Shown: piece by piece, positions 4,406 to 5,162 of the stretch
How the letters are laid out: each line of letters starts with the position of its first letter
Numbering within the stretch: the stretch's first letter is position 1
NCBI GenBank assembly: GCA_030262795.1
Contig: JAJSZO010000193.1
Coordinates: forward strand, 1-5,162
Source: Deltaproteobacteria bacterium
Lineage (GTDB): Bacteria > Desulfobacterota > Desulfobacteria > Desulfobacterales > ETH-SRB1
DNA length: 5,162 nt
Reading direction: 5' to 3'
The notes under the pieces: model-generated
Told to the model about the DNA's origin: nothing
Seen by the model: only the letters and a program-made list of their open reading frames with translations
Databases searched by the model: none
Position numbers and translations under genes: made by a program

Positions 4406-5137
4406 ATGGAATGTTTAAATAATCTGCGAAAATCTGCGAAATCTGTGGATGTGACTAATATCACAATTCAAAACTCTTTTGGTTTTACACTTCTTGAAAT
4501 TCTGATTTCAATTTTTATATTTGCCATTATTATTACGACTGTTTTTGGTTCATATAATTTTGTTTTGTCCAGTTCCGAAACTGTTGATAAAGCCATTTCA
4601 TCTTATCAAATGGGACAGAACTGTCTTAATCGGATGATTATTGATCTGGAATCAATACATGTAAGCCGGTTTTCAGCGTACTCTCCTCCGGATTTTGACG
4701 ATTTTCCGGATACTTATCGAATTACAGGAGAGATTTCAGATATAAACGGCGCTACCTTTTCAAGGCTTAGATTTACTTCACTTGCTCATGTGCCGCTTAA
4801 ATATGGATCACAAAGTAAAATACCGGAAATAGTTTATTATGTTCAGGAAGGCAATGAAAACGATTTTGTGCTGAGGCGCGCTGACAATTTGTGCTCCGAT
4901 GAACCATTTGAAGAAAAAAAAAACGATCCAATATTATGCGAAAACATCAAATCACTCATATTCATTTATTATGATCAGGAAGGAGACGAACATGAAAATT
5001 GGGATTCCGATCTTGAACGGTTCGGGCATGCAACGCCTGTAGCAATAGGAATAAAACTTGAAATCGGAAACGATTCGGATTTTCAACTGTTTGAAACCAT
5101 GGTGGCTATCCCTGTTTACAGAGAAAAACAGGGATGA
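4406..5137 (+). CDS. gspJ: Type II secretion minor pseudopilin GspJ
   Basis: The 243-residue product is somewhat longer than usual for GspJ (about 200). It has a 26-residue leader ending NSFG, then FTLLEILISIFIFAIIITTVFGSY with Glu at +5 (E31). Family-like segments are QMGQNCLNRMIIDLESI (68-84), RLRFTSLAHVP (120-130), EIVYYVQEG (141-149), FVLRRAD (154-160) and SLIFIYYD (183-190). GspJ binds GspI and GspK at the pseudopilus tip. An insert with C163 and C178 flanks an acidic/lysine segment encoded partly by an A10 run (4914-4923). The leader is long and its basic residues (R8, K9, K12) are far from the cleavage site; a GTG start at 4451 would give MTNITIQNSFG instead. GGATGG (4396-4401) is the only weak Shine-Dalgarno candidate. 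Its stop overlaps the next start as ATGA. Confidence 0.93.
   Translation: MECLNNLRKSAKSVDVTNITIQNSFGFTLLEILISIFIFAIIITTVFGSYNFVLSSSETVDKAISSYQMGQNCLNRMIIDLESIHVSRFSAYSPPDFDDFPDTYRITGEISDINGATFSRLRFTSLAHVPLKYGSQSKIPEIVYYVQEGNENDFVLRRADNLCSDEPFEEKKNDPILCENIKSLIFIYYDQEGDEHENWDSDLERFGHATPVAIGIKLEIGNDSDFQLFETMVAIPVYREKQG
4421..4450 (+). repeat. Tandem 10-mer repeat inside the gspJ leader
   Basis: AATCTGCGAA occurs twice in tandem (4421-4440), followed by the degenerate ATCTGTGGAT (4441-4450). It encodes NLRKSAKSVD of the GspJ leader. The unit resembles intergenic low-complexity repeats, not pilin leader sequence, which suggests that repeat DNA was captured into the reading frame. Confidence 0.65.
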
Positions 5138-5162
5138 GGGGACAGAAGGCAAAAAAAGTCTT
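5134..5162 (+). CDS. gspK: Start of the next T2SS gene, probably minor pseudopilin GspK (truncated by window)
   Basis: An ATG at 5134-5136 overlaps the gspJ stop as ATGA and stays open to the window edge, giving MRGQKAKKV plus two bases. A short basic stretch is what one expects before a prepilin cleavage site, and gspK normally follows gspJ. GspK is the large minor pseudopilin at the pseudopilus tip. Only nine full codons are visible, so the identity rests on position and charge pattern. Confidence 0.6.

Noticed and set aside
4067..5152. - strand frames within gspI (4067-4285) and at the end of gspJ (4952-5152)
   Set aside because: They are antisense to well-supported genes, with no motifs or start signals.
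1544..5162. Type IV pilus operon instead of T2SS
   Set aside because: GspG has the calcium-loop C-terminus and DPWGNEY segment, and the order F-G-H-I-J with an overlapping next gene is typical of T2SS.

Overview
The window carries the F-G-H-I-J-(K) part of a type II secretion system (T2SS) pseudopilus operon on the + strand. A gene for a small exported cohesin-domain protein precedes it. A divergent gene for a secreted or periplasmic HExxH metallopeptidase-like protein runs off the left edge. The organism is a Gram-negative (diderm) bacterium of fairly low GC. The gsp gene order, the stand-alone cohesin and the many short degenerate intergenic repeats suggest a Desulfobacterota (Desulfobacterales-like) genome, but no rRNA or phylogenetic marker is present, so this is inference.

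Layout. 1-581 (-): N-terminal 193 residues of a peptidase-MA-like protein with HELCH and a downstream WLDEG motif. 582-914: a 333-bp divergent gap made largely of inverted repeats (631-698, 722-750, 768-849) with no gene. 915-1391 (+): signal peptide plus one cohesin domain. 1392-1543: a gap holding a third copy of the 768-849 repeat arm and a T9 tract. 1544-2770: gspF. 2771-2865: a telomere-like TTAGGGA heptamer array with strong G-quadruplex potential, ending at the Shine-Dalgarno of gspG. 2866-3318: gspG. 3319-3415: a second G-rich repeat, whose first G-run begins in the gspG stop codon, followed by a composite repeat. 3416-3940: gspH. 3912-4322: gspI, overlapping gspH. 4323-4405: a second, rearranged copy of the composite repeat. 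4406-5137: gspJ. 5134-5162: start of gspK, overlapping gspJ as ATGA.

How the genes work together. GspF is the inner-membrane platform protein for pseudopilus assembly. GspG is the major pseudopilin, GspH a minor one, and GspI, GspJ and GspK form the tip complex. The products H to K depend on prepilin peptidase (GspO/PilD), which is not in the window. gspE, gspD and gspC do not directly precede gspF here, so they must lie elsewhere. The cohesin protein may be an accessory of the secretion system or part of a cohesin-dockerin pair, but no dockerin is visible.

The most unusual aspect is not a new protein family but the intergenic DNA. Every non-overlapping gap of the pseudopilin cluster is filled with related low-complexity or shuffled repeat modules, two of which form canonical G4 motifs bracketing gspG. 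The repeats also appear to have supplied the start regions and leader peptides of gspH and gspJ.
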